Shown here piece by piece: positions 1 to 9,786 of a stretch of 64,000 nt of DNA. The notes under the pieces are model-generated. The model saw only the letters and a program-made list of their open reading frames with translations, made no database searches and had not been told where the DNA came from. Numbering within the stretch: position 1 is the first letter of the stretch; every line of letters starts with the position of its first letter. The stretch comes from Williamsia herbipolensis. Lineage in GTDB: Bacteria > Actinomycetota > Actinomycetes > Mycobacteriales > Mycobacteriaceae. The DNA lies in contig NZ_JXYP01000022.1 in the NCBI RefSeq assembly GCF_000964005.1, positions 1-64,000 on the forward strand, given 5' to 3'. The position numbers and the translations under genes are program-made.

Positions 1-232
1 TCAGGCCCATTCGATCAGCGATCGATCGGATCAGCACGGTTCCCGCATGCCCAATCACGCCACGCCCACCAGATGTGACCGACAAGCCCGATGACCACGA
101 TGTACTCTTCACCTACGGAGTGCCTTCCAGTTCGGAAAAATGTTGACTTCAGCAATCACCATTATCCCTGCTGGACAGGCACTTCCGTCATTTCACACGC
201 CGAACGACCTCAACTCTCGTGAACAATCCGGG
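1..232. other. Non-coding left edge, downstream of gatB
   Basis: I see no credible gene here. Frames on both strands are closed by stops or show no recognisable protein. The stretch lies 3' of gatB, which reads leftwards, so it should hold the end of that transcript. I found no strong hairpin. A gene beginning to the left of the window cannot be excluded. Confidence 0.4.
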
Positions 233-1735
<1,503 letters not shown>

Positions 1736-1874
1736 GGCACCAGTTTAGGCCGACGCGATCTGGTCGGGCGAACACGACAAGTCGGTCTTTAGTTACGCAA
1801 GGCACTGGTCCTCGTGGTGAGATTCCCGGACACCGTCCTTCCGAGACGGTCGAGGTCCACCGGCTTGGGGGTTC

Positions 1875-4078
1875 GTGGTGTCGATGTCTCTTCGTGGTGT
1901 CGCGATCGCAACGACGACGTGGTGTGTCGCCGCGCTCGCGGTGACCGGCGTGGTCGCCGGTGGTGCGAACGCGAGCACCCGACTCCCCGACAGTCGCCCG
2001 TCGTGGGCGACGCCGACGGCCCTGCGGGCGCCCGTTCCCGACTCCGACATCGTCCACGCCCGGGTCTATCTCCCGTGGCGCGACACCGCGGGCCTGGCCG
2101 CGCTGACCCGCGCGGTGAGCACGCCGGGCACCGCGTCCTTCGGCCGATACCTGACCCCGGAACAGTTCCGAGACCGGTTCTCCCCCACGACACACGACGT
2201 CGCCGCCGTCACCGACTGGCTGCGCGGAGCGGGCCTGCGGGTCGTCGACGTGCCGTCGGACCGCCAGTACGTGGCCGTCGAGGGCAAAGCCGGCGACGCG
2301 ACGGCGGCCTTCGACACCACACTGTCGACGTACGACGCCTTCGGTCGGATCATGCGGGCACCCACCCGCGCGCCGGCGGTTCCCGCCGCGCTGGCCGGGA
2401 AGGTCAGCGCGGTCGTCGGTCTCGACGACGGCGCCGAGGCGGTCCCCGCGGTCCGTCCCCCGAACGAGAGTCCGAACGGCACCACCCCGGCCAAGGTCGC
2501 GACCCCGGCGTCGGATTCCGTTCGGGCACACCGTGTTCGACCTCCTGGGGCGAGAAGACCGTGACGCTGCCCACCGCCGTCGATGGCAGCACGACCAAAC
2601 CGCTGGCCCCCTGCGGCTACACACCGGCTCAGGTGCGTGGTCTGTACGGACTCGGCTCCGGCGACACCGGCGCCGGTCAGACCGTCGCCTTCGTGGGAGC
2701 CAACGCCAGTCCGACGATCGTGTCCGACGTGACCCAGTACTCGCGGTTGCACAACCTGCCCGATCCGCAGATCAGCCAGATCGTGCCGCCGGGCATCTAC
2801 CAGCGCCCGACGACGCCGAAGAACAATCCGGGCGCCTTCTTCGGTGAGCAGACCCTCGACGCCGAGGCCATCCACACCACCGCACCGGCGGCGAAGATCC
2901 TCTACGTCGCGTCGTCGAACGCCAACCAGGACTTCGATCGCAGCGTGAAGGCGATCATCGACAAGCACCTCGCGCCGATCATCTCGATCTCGTACGGCTT
3001 CGGCGGGGAGTCGGTCCCCCAGGGCTTCGTCAACAGCCTCAACGGGATCTTCGCGCAGGCGGTTGCGACCGGTATCGGCATCTTCGTCTCCACCGGCGAC
3101 AACGGTGACGAGCAGACGACACTGGGCACGACGTCGGTCGACTTCTACGCCACACCCCGAACGTGACCGCGGTCGGTGGCCATCGTCGCCGGTGCGGGTG
3201 GCTCGGTGTTCGGCTCCGGCGCGAAGCCCGCGGCGGCGGCGCCGACGTCGTCGACCGCAGGCGGCGGGATCTACGGCATCGACGACCCGGCGAACCCGGT
3301 CAACCAACCGGGGTGGACACGCGCATTCGAGGTCGGCTGGGAGACCGGTTTCACCACGGCGACAGGCACTCTCGCGCCGTTGCCGAGCGGCACCGCACCT
3401 CCGACGTCGACCCGCTACGCGTTCACCGGTTCACTGGATCCCGCCGGGCCGTCGTTCTCCGGTGGTGGCGGTGGCGGGATCAGCAAGGTGTTCCCGCAGC
3501 CGAGCTATCAGAAGGGCATCACCGACGGTGCCCGTGACGGCAGCACCGGCGCCACCGGGACCACGGGCCGTTCGCTCCCCGACATCAGTGCGCTCGCCGA
3601 TCCGAACACCGGATTCCTGGTCGGTCAGACCCAGAAGTTCACCGACGGCAGCTATTACGACGAATACCGCATCGGCGGCACGTCGCTGGCGGCGCCGCTG
3701 ATCGCGGGTATGGCGGCGGTGGCCAACCAGAAGGCGGGACGTGACCTCGGGTTCCTCAACCCGCGGATCTACGCGGCGTACCAGCAGAAGACGGCGAGCC
3801 TGTACGACGTCGACGAGGCGGACCTGAACAGCACGGCGGAGTTCGGGACCACGCCGTCGGTGTTCCGGGTCAACTTCACCGACACCGAGTCCGCGGCCGG
3901 CGGTCGCCAGTTCAGCCTCCGGACACTGGAACTGCCCACCCAGAGCCTGCAGTCGACACGCGGATACGACACCGCCACCGGTGTCGGCTCCCCGAGGGAC
4001 TCCTCGTTCCTCACGGTCCTCGGTTCGGTGACACCTCTGCCGTACACCCCGGACCGGAAATCCCCGAAGGTGCCCTGA
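1875..4078 (+). pseudogene. S53 (sedolisin/kumamolisin) family secreted protease, frame broken
   Basis: Three open segments together make one S53 serine-carboxyl protease of about 730 residues. The first (1875-about 2530) has a signal peptide (alternative ATG at 1884) and a Pro-kumamolisin activation domain. The second (about 2530-3155) holds the catalytic Glu and Asp in GEQTLDAEAIH and the oxyanion Asp in STGDNGD. The third (about 3179-4078) holds the catalytic Ser in GGTSLAAP. The first switch, near 2520-2540, is explained by one missing base. Near 3155-3180 the frame moves briefly so that PNVTAVGG can be read, then returns; this fits one missing C in a C run followed by loss of about 11 bases that should encode part of GGTSLA. 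All catalytic residues survive but not in one frame. It may be a true pseudogene or contain assembly errors. It lies between gatB and pfkA, where mycobacteria have no such gene. Confidence 0.85.
4035..4075 (+). terminator. Possible stem-loop at the end of the S53 protease gene
   Basis: The last codons and stop of the protease contain CCCCGAAGGT followed a few bases later by ACCTCGGGG, which pair except for one bulged base. There is no T run, as is common for actinobacterial terminators. This is a weak call; coordinates are approximate. Confidence 0.25.
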
Positions 4079-4205
4079 GGACCTCGGGGCGGCGATCCCC
4101 GGGTCGAAGCCGGGGTGAACCCCGATGCCGCGCGGCCGGTACATCCCTACCGTCGAGGGTCCGGGGTCGGCGAACTCGCCGACCCCCTGCATCCGAGGGA
4201 GAGCC

Positions 4206-4415
4206 ATGAGCTACCACGCACCCGTACCGTCCGCCCCACGCCGTCTCCGGCGGTCGAGAACCGACTCGTGGTTCGGCGGCGTGTGCGGCGGCATCGCCGA
4301 ACGTTTCGGCATGAGTGCGGGACTCGTGCGACTGCTGTTCGTGCTCTCGATCGTGCTGCCGGGTCCGCAGGTGCTGGTCTACCTCGCGTTGTGGATCGTC
4401 ATCCCGCGGAGCTGA
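4206..4415 (+). CDS. PspC domain membrane protein
   Basis: This is a 69-residue protein with a single PspC domain: a basic N-terminus, the motif WFGGVCGGIAERFGMSAGLVR, and two hydrophobic stretches (LLFVLSIVLPG and VLVYLALWIVIP). PspC proteins are small inner-membrane proteins linked to envelope-stress sensing. I chose ATG 4206 because GAGGGAG lies just upstream; an earlier in-frame ATG at 4125 would add a proline-rich tail with no homology. It runs into the convergent mycothiol-isomerase-like gene, and the 3' ends overlap by 17 nt. Confidence 0.85.
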   Translation: MSYHAPVPSAPRRLRRSRTDSWFGGVCGGIAERFGMSAGLVRLLFVLSIVLPGPQVLVYLALWIVIPRS

Positions 4416-5031
4416 GGCGGGCGACACCGTCGCCGGAGAGGTCGGCGAGCGCGACACGACGTCCCGCGCGCGTCAGCAACACAGCCTCCGCCAGGCCCCG
4501 GACCTCGGGCGCGCCGGGACGACCCGAACGCCAGTCGAGATCGGTGGCGACCCAGGTCACGTCGGCCCGGCTCGCCCCGAACGCGAAGGCGCCCCGGGTC
4601 GAGAGGAAGTCGAGCGCCACCCGTAGTCGCGTGGGATCGAACGCGCGGTCGAGCCCGAGGGGCCTGCGGATGTCCTGGCCATGGACGAGCAGGTCGGTCA
4701 GCGGCGCCTGCGGTCCGCCGAACGGTGGCGTGAACCGGCTCTGCGCCTGCTCGCGCAGCAGCGACGGCAGCTCGTCGCGATGATCGCCGGCGACCTGCCG
4801 CGACGAGATCACGTTGGCCCGGGCCAGGTTCCCGCGGGCGCGCACCACCGCGCGCACGATCGTCGCCGGACCGGTGATCAGTGGCATCACCAGATGCCCG
4901 GCGACCTCTCGTACCGTCCACTCCGAGCACAGCGACTGCGTCGCCCACCGGGCATCGTCGAGACCGTCGAGCACGTCGGCGAGTTCCCGTCGCTCGGCGG
5001 CGATCGCGGCGAACATGTCGTCGCGGTTCAT
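4399..5031 (-). CDS. Maleylpyruvate isomerase / mycothiol-dependent enzyme family (DinB-like fold)
   Basis: This 210-residue protein resembles the actinobacterial TIGR03083/MDMPI N-terminal family, a DinB-like four-helix bundle in which some members use mycothiol as cofactor. Visible marks are an early helix ERRELADVLDGLDDARW, the SEWTVREVAGHLV segment carrying a metal-ligand His, and LLVHGQDIRRPLG carrying the second His. A short C-terminal part resembles the sterol-carrier-like MDMPI C domain. The substrate cannot be inferred from sequence. It starts at 5031, 46 nt upstream of the pfkA stop on the same strand, so read-through from pfkA is possible. Confidence 0.75.
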   Translation of the reverse strand: MNRDDMFAAIAAERRELADVLDGLDDARWATQSLCSEWTVREVAGHLVMPLITGPATIVRAVVRARGNLARANVISSRQVAGDHRDELPSLLREQAQSRFTPPFGGPQAPLTDLLVHGQDIRRPLGLDRAFDPTRLRVALDFLSTRGAFAFGASRADVTWVATDLDWRSGRPGAPEVRGLAEAVLLTRAGRRVALADLSGDGVARLSSAG

Positions 5032-5076
5032 CGGGTGCTCCTCCCGGGATCACGCGCCCGCGTCGGCGCGGTCGGC

Positions 5077-6105
5077 TCAGCCGAAGATGACGCGGATCTC
5101 CTGGTACTGGTCCTGCGGCACGGTCTTGTGATTGGCCAGCGCCTCGCCGAAGTCGACCCGCACGATGCGCGTCCCGCGCAGCGCCACCATGTGGCCCCAG
5201 TTCTTGTCGGCGATGAGGTCGGTCACCGCCATCCCCAGGCGCGTGGCCAACACGCGGTCGAACCCGGTCGGTGACCCGCCGCGCTGGATGTGACCGAGCA
5301 CGGTCGCGCGGGTCTCGATGCCGGTGCGGTCCTCGATCAACGGCGCCAACACCTCGGCGATGCCACCGAGGCGGGGCCGGTTGAACCCGTCGAGTCCCTT
5401 GGTGGAGTGGGCCGCGTCCATGTCCGGGAGACGGAAACCCTCGGCGACCACCACCATCGGCGAGCGTCCGCGGTTCTTCACGCTGGTCACCCAGGCGCAG
5501 ATCTGATCGAGGCTCTCGGGCTGCTCGGGGATGAGAATGGCGTGCGCTCCGCCGGCGATACCGGAGTAGAGCGCGATCCACCCGGCGTGGCGACCCATCA
5601 CCTCGAGCACCATGCAGCGCTTGTGGGAGTTGCCGGTGGTGCGCAGGCGGTCGATCGCCTCGGTGGCGATCTCGACGGCCGTGTCGAAGCCGAAGGTGTA
5701 GTCGGTGGCGTCGAGGTCGTTGTCGATGGTCTTCGGGACGCCGACGATGTTGACCCCGTCCTCGTACAGGCGCTTGGAGGCCGACGCCGTGCCCTCGCCG
5801 CCGATCGCGATCACCCCGTCGATGCCGAGGTCGGCCAGGACTCCCTTGACGACGTCGGCGCCGCCGTGGTCGGCGTACGGGCCGACGCGGCTCGTCCCCA
5901 GGATGGTCCCGCCCTCCCGCGACAGACCGCGGACCGAACTGCGATCGAGCGGCATCGTGTCGCCCTCAATCAATCCTCGCCACCCGTCACGGAAACCGAC
6001 GAACTCCTGCCCGTACACTGTCTCGCCCTTGAGGACGGCCCCGCGGATGACCGCGTTGAGGCCGGGGCAGTCACCGCCGGAGGTGAGGATGCCGAACTTG
6101 CTCAC
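5077..6105 (-). CDS. pfkA: 6-phosphofructokinase
   Basis: This 342-residue phosphofructokinase catalyses fructose-6-phosphate to fructose-1,6-bisphosphate in glycolysis. It opens with the nucleotide loop ILTSGGDCPGLNAVIRG. The specificity residues are visible: GGEGT (Gly at about residue 105) and PKTIDND (Lys at about 125). In this family Gly at the first site usually goes with ATP use and Asp with pyrophosphate use; Lys at the second is typical of group III enzymes of actinomycetes. I therefore expect ATP dependence. MGRHAGWIAL and the LGHIQRGG substrate motif are intact. It corresponds to Rv3010c. It is divergent from the phospholipase-like gene at 6285. Confidence 0.95.
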   Translation of the reverse strand: MSKFGILTSGGDCPGLNAVIRGAVLKGETVYGQEFVGFRDGWRGLIEGDTMPLDRSSVRGLSREGGTILGTSRVGPYADHGGADVVKGVLADLGIDGVIAIGGEGTASASKRLYEDGVNIVGVPKTIDNDLDATDYTFGFDTAVEIATEAIDRLRTTGNSHKRCMVLEVMGRHAGWIALYSGIAGGAHAILIPEQPESLDQICAWVTSVKNRGRSPMVVVAEGFRLPDMDAAHSTKGLDGFNRPRLGGIAEVLAPLIEDRTGIETRATVLGHIQRGGSPTGFDRVLATRLGMAVTDLIADKNWGHMVALRGTRIVRVDFGEALANHKTVPQDQYQEIRVIFG

Positions 6106-6284
6106 GTGTGGGTGTCCCTTCAGCGCGCATCGGGGCGGCGGACCGTGTGGTCCGCTCCGGCACCTGCGTGCACTGACAATCTAGGGAATCGACGGCGGCG
6201 GCGCGCGACGGCCGACGCGCGGTCGACGGTCATCTGGCGGTTTCGATACCGGTGGGTTTCGATACCACCGGTAGAGTCTGTCCG

Positions 6285-7160
6285 ATGACCACCGGCCGAC
6301 TCGACACCCTACGGGCGTGGTTCGGCCGTCTGCTGGTGTCGGCGGTGATCATCGCGGCCGGGGTGGTCATCGCATCGCTGTCGACGACGTCGTCGGCGCC
6401 CATGATGACCACGGCGCTGACGGCACCGACCACCCTCTCGGCCCCCGACGTCGATTCCGCGCGCCTCGGCGCGAACACCCCGACCGGCGCCGCGGTGGCC
6501 GCCCTGACCGGTCCCCGTCCGGCCGACGCGATCGCCCTGATCCCGTCGGGCTTCGCCGACGAGATGGGATACCGACCGGTGCTGATCGACGGCGTACCGG
6601 CCAACCCCGACGGCGGTTGCTCGTCACCCATCGCGATGCCGATGTCGTTCGACGCACCGTGCAAGACCCATGACCTCGGCTACGACCTGCTGCGTTACGG
6701 CGCGCTCACCGGCAGCCCGCTGGGACCCTGGGCCCGGGAGTCCCTCGACAGGCAGCTGTCGACCCGCATGCACGCGAGCTGTGTCGACGACGGCTGCCAG
6801 ACCGCGGCCGACCTCGCCGACGCAGGTGTCGGCGCCAACTCCCGCCGCCAGGGCGACGGCGTGCCGGTGACCGAGACCGACTCGCAGATCGTCACCTCGA
6901 CGCTGCGGATGATCTGGGAACCGGTGTCACATGCCGCCGGTGTTCTCGGCACCGCGCCGGGCCGCGCGACGGTCGCCGCACTCATCGCCATGGTGGCCAT
7001 CCACCTTCGGCGCCGGTCCCGTCCGCTCGCGCCCGGACCCTGGTCGTCCTGGTCGTCGGTGTGGCCCTGGCCGTCGGTGTGGTCGGTGATCACCCGTCGG
7101 CGCGTGCCCGCCCGTGACGGTCAGCGCACGCCGTTCTCGAAGGCGAAGACCACCGCCTGA
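6285..7160 (+). CDS. Secreted phospholipase A2-like protein, copy 1 (3' end probably frameshifted)
   Basis: ATG 6285 begins a protein with an N-terminal membrane/signal segment (residues about 12-30). A prokaryotic phospholipase-A2-like domain (PF09056 type) follows, with a conserved CSSPI, the calcium/catalytic motif CKTHDLGYDLLRYG with the His-Asp pair, and a downstream LDRQLSTRMHASC carrying the supporting Asp and a disulfide Cys. A hydrophobic helix follows near residue 230. After about 7030 the open frame becomes Trp/Ser/Pro-rich and runs 40 nt into the convergent response-regulator gene. Reading one frame over from about 7034 gives a clean second membrane helix (TLVVLVVGVALAVGVVGD) and a stop at 7115-7117, just short of that gene. 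A missing base near 7028-7034 is likely. It is a paralog of 9190-9786. Confidence 0.75.
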   Translation: MTTGRLDTLRAWFGRLLVSAVIIAAGVVIASLSTTSSAPMMTTALTAPTTLSAPDVDSARLGANTPTGAAVAALTGPRPADAIALIPSGFADEMGYRPVLIDGVPANPDGGCSSPIAMPMSFDAPCKTHDLGYDLLRYGALTGSPLGPWARESLDRQLSTRMHASCVDDGCQTAADLADAGVGANSRRQGDGVPVTETDSQIVTSTLRMIWEPVSHAAGVLGTAPGRATVAALIAMVAIHLRRRSRPLAPGPWSSWSSVWPWPSVWSVITRRRVPARDGQRTPFSKAKTTA

Positions 7161-7783
7161 GCCCGGTCGCGGAGCGACAGTTTGGCCAGCAGGTTGCTCA
7201 CGTGTGTCTTCACGGTCTGCTCGGCGACGAACAGGTCGGCCGCGATCTCGGCGTTGGACTTCCCCTCGGCGAGACACTCGAGCACCTCGCGCTCCCGACC
7301 GGTCAGCGACCGCAGCGCCACCGATGGCCCCGACGTGGTCGACGGTGTGCGCCGCCGACCGGTGACCTCGGCGATGAGACGGCGCGTGATCGACGGTGCG
7401 AGCAACGCGTCTCCGGCGGCCACCACGCGCACCGCACGGATCAGTTCCTCGGCCGGCGCGTCTTTGAGCATGAACCCGGAGGCACCGATGCGCAGTGCCT
7501 CGTAGACATAGTCGTCGATGTCGAAGGTGGTCAGCATCAACACCTTCGGGCCGTCGCCGCCGGCGTCGGCCAGCACAGTGCGTGCCGCGGCGAGACCGTC
7601 CATCTCCGGCATCCGGACGTCCATCAGGACGACGTCGGGACGCGTGCGTCGGATGCCCGCCACGGCGGCGACCCCGTCGGCGGCATCGCCGAGCACCGAG
7701 ATGTCGGGCTGCGCCGACAGCAGGGCCCCGAACCCCTGCCGCACCATCGCCTGGTCGTCGGCGATGAAGACGGTGATCGGCAT
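7121..7783 (-). CDS. NarL/LuxR-type two-component response regulator
   Basis: This 220-residue protein has a receiver domain followed by a LuxR-type helix-turn-helix. Acidic residues DD near position 9-10, the phospho-acceptor Asp55 in VVLMDVRMPEMDG, and Lys in FMLKDAP are present. The C-terminal GerE motif (LTGREREVLECLAEGKSNAEIAADL ... VKTHVSNLLAKL) is complete. I chose the start at 7783 because it gives the standard MPITVFIADDQ N-terminus and leaves 4 nt after the kinase stop, indicating one operon. The pair probably senses an envelope condition. The flanking phospholipase-like genes are the obvious candidate targets, but this is inferred only from position. Confidence 0.95.
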   Translation of the reverse strand: MPITVFIADDQAMVRQGFGALLSAQPDISVLGDAADGVAAVAGIRRTRPDVVLMDVRMPEMDGLAAARTVLADAGGDGPKVLMLTTFDIDDYVYEALRIGASGFMLKDAPAEELIRAVRVVAAGDALLAPSITRRLIAEVTGRRRTPSTTSGPSVALRSLTGREREVLECLAEGKSNAEIAADLFVAEQTVKTHVSNLLAKLSLRDRAQAVVFAFENGVR

Positions 7784-7787
7784 GCGA

Positions 7788-9008
7788 TCAGCCCGCCGTG
7801 ATCGCGGCGAGCGGCGGTCGCGACGGCAACACGGCCGCCACACGGAACCCGCCGTTGCCGTCGGGCGCGGCGTCGACCGATCCGCCGACCGCATGGGCCC
7901 GCTCGACCATGCCGGGGATGCCGTGGCCACCGGCCGGATGGGTGTCGGAGGGGGCCGGATCGCCGGGCCCGTTGCGCACGGTCACGCTGACCACCGTCGC
8001 CGACACGTCGACGGCCACCGACACCGGGGCCGACGGGGCGTGTCGGGCGGCGTTGGCGAGACCCTCCTGCACGATCCGGTAGGCGACGACGCCGACGGTG
8101 TCGGGAACGGTGGCATCGCGGCCGGTCAGCGTGTAGTCGACGGCCATCCCCGCCCCGCGCGTGGCGGCGACGAGACGGTCGATGTCGGCGACGCCCGGCG
8201 TCGGGGCCTGCGGTGCCGCGTCGTCGTCGACACGGAGCACCCCGAGCATCTGGCGCACCTCGTCGAGCGCCTCACGGGCCATCCCCGCGATCGACTGGAA
8301 CTCGGCGTCGACGGTGTCGCTCACCCCGTCGACGCGGTACCGGGCGGTCTGCGCGGCGACGACGACCACCGACATCCGATGCGCGACGACGTCGTGCAGA
8401 TCCCGAGCGATGCGGGCGCGTTCGGCCAGCACGGCGCTACGTGAGGCGGCGACGTCCTTCAGTTCGGTCTCCTGCGCCAGCTGGCGGCGGGAGCGGACGA
8501 GCACGCGCACCAGGACGCAGATGACGAACAACACGGTGACCCCGGCGATCCACCCCGCACGGGCGCCGGCGGGCGCGCCGAGGAGCGTGATCAGACACGT
8601 GGCGGCCCACGCGATCGGCGTGAACCGGATCGGTCCACGCAGGAACGTCGCGGTGGTGAGCACCAGGATCTCGATGACGTGGACGACCTGGATGTGCCAG
8701 GCCCACCCGTTCACCGGTTCGAACGCCAGACCGATCACCACCGCCGAGATCACCGAGACACCCCATGCCGGTGCGGGTCTCGCCCACGCCAGCATGATCG
8801 GCAGCGATGCGAAGGCCGCGACGACGGGCAGTAGGACGGTCAGCACATGGTGCGTGACCGACAGCGTCGGCCAGGCGACGGCGAACATGACCAGTGCGGT
8901 GACGGTGAGCACCACGTTGATCGGACGGGCGAGAAACGCGACCACCGCGGGATCCGATGCCAGGGGTACCCGTCGCAGCGCGGCCGCCACAGACTGTCGT
9001 CGTGTCAT
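7788..9008 (-). CDS. Sensor histidine kinase (HisKA_3 / NarX-like family)
   Basis: This is a 406-residue membrane kinase. Several hydrophobic helices occupy residues about 30-170 with no large extracellular domain. A short coiled region and the HisKA_3 dimerisation helix (ERARIARDLHDVVAHRMS, phospho-His about 205) follow, then a HATPase domain with a recognisable N box (VQEGLANAARHA) and G box (GGHGIPGMVERA). This layout is typical of actinobacterial intramembrane-sensing kinases that respond to cell-envelope perturbation; the ligand is unknown. It is upstream of and cotranscribed with its response regulator. Its 5' end faces the second phospholipase-like gene, leaving about 180 nt of shared divergent promoter region. 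Confidence 0.95.
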   Translation of the reverse strand: MTRRQSVAAALRRVPLASDPAVVAFLARPINVVLTVTALVMFAVAWPTLSVTHHVLTVLLPVVAAFASLPIMLAWARPAPAWGVSVISAVVIGLAFEPVNGWAWHIQVVHVIEILVLTTATFLRGPIRFTPIAWAATCLITLLGAPAGARAGWIAGVTVLFVICVLVRVLVRSRRQLAQETELKDVAASRSAVLAERARIARDLHDVVAHRMSVVVVAAQTARYRVDGVSDTVDAEFQSIAGMAREALDEVRQMLGVLRVDDDAAPQAPTPGVADIDRLVAATRGAGMAVDYTLTGRDATVPDTVGVVAYRIVQEGLANAARHAPSAPVSVAVDVSATVVSVTVRNGPGDPAPSDTHPAGGHGIPGMVERAHAVGGSVDAAPDGNGGFRVAAVLPSRPPLAAITAG

Positions 9009-9189
9009 CTGGACTCCTTCATCGGTGACCAGGCTAGGTCCCGACCACGGTCGTCGTCCTCATACCGGCGAGGGACTTCTCCGGTGCCCCGCAGGTATGA
9101 CACGGCGGCCGGACACCCACCGGAGCACCGGCGACGAATGGCGCCACAGGGTGATGTGGTGGGGCACGCCGCGTTCTACGGTGACGCCC

Positions 9190-9786
9190 ATGACCAACGC
9201 GAGACGTCGAATCCTCCTGCCCCTGATCACTTTCGGACTCCTGCTGTGCCTGCTGATGGTGGCCGCGCAGGCCGGACTGTGGGGGTCGCGTGACGCGGCG
9301 ACGCGATGGACTCCGCCACCGGCCGATCTCCTGACCCCGGCCGGGGCCGCGGTGTCGGCCCTCACCGGACCCGACCCGATGGGTGCCCTCACCGCGTTGG
9401 GTCCCGATCCGCGTGCGGCCCTGGGGTACACGCCGGTGATCATCGACGGTTCGCCGGCGGCGGGCGGCGGTGGGTGTTCGTCGCCGATCCCACTCCCCCG
9501 ACGCTTCGAACCACTGTGCAGGATCCACGATCTCGGCTACGACCTCCTGCGGTGGGGTGCGCGCACCGGTCACCCGCTGGGGCCATGGGCACGACATCGC
9601 ATCGACCACGACCTCATCGAGGGGATGCATCGGGTGTGCGACGACCCGATCTGCACGGCCGCAGCCGATCTCGTCGACATCGGGGTCTCGGGTAACACCT
9701 GGCGCCAGGGCGGGCGGGATCCCGTGGGCGGCGAGGACCTCGGCGACATCGGGGTCTCGATCGCGGTCGCGGTGGCGCGGCCATGA
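9190..9786 (+). CDS. Secreted phospholipase A2-like protein, copy 2
   Basis: This 198-residue paralog of the 6285 gene has an N-terminal signal/membrane segment (ILLPLITFGLLLCLLMVAAQ). The shared pre-domain LTPAGAAVSALTGPDP, CSSPIPLP, catalytic CRIHDLGYDLLRWG and IDHDLIEGMHRVC follow. The active-site His-Asp pair and the paired cysteines are conserved between the copies, arguing that both are functional. Unlike copy 1 it has no C-terminal membrane helices. ATG 9190 is used; GTG 9181 is an in-frame alternative. Its stop TGA overlaps the ATG of the next gene (ATGA at 9783), so it is translationally coupled to the Abhydrolase_9 gene. Family members hydrolyse glycerophospholipids; the activity here is inferred. 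Confidence 0.82.
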   Translation: MTNARRRILLPLITFGLLLCLLMVAAQAGLWGSRDAATRWTPPPADLLTPAGAAVSALTGPDPMGALTALGPDPRAALGYTPVIIDGSPAAGGGGCSSPIPLPRRFEPLCRIHDLGYDLLRWGARTGHPLGPWARHRIDHDLIEGMHRVCDDPICTAAADLVDIGVSGNTWRQGGRDPVGGEDLGDIGVSIAVAVARP

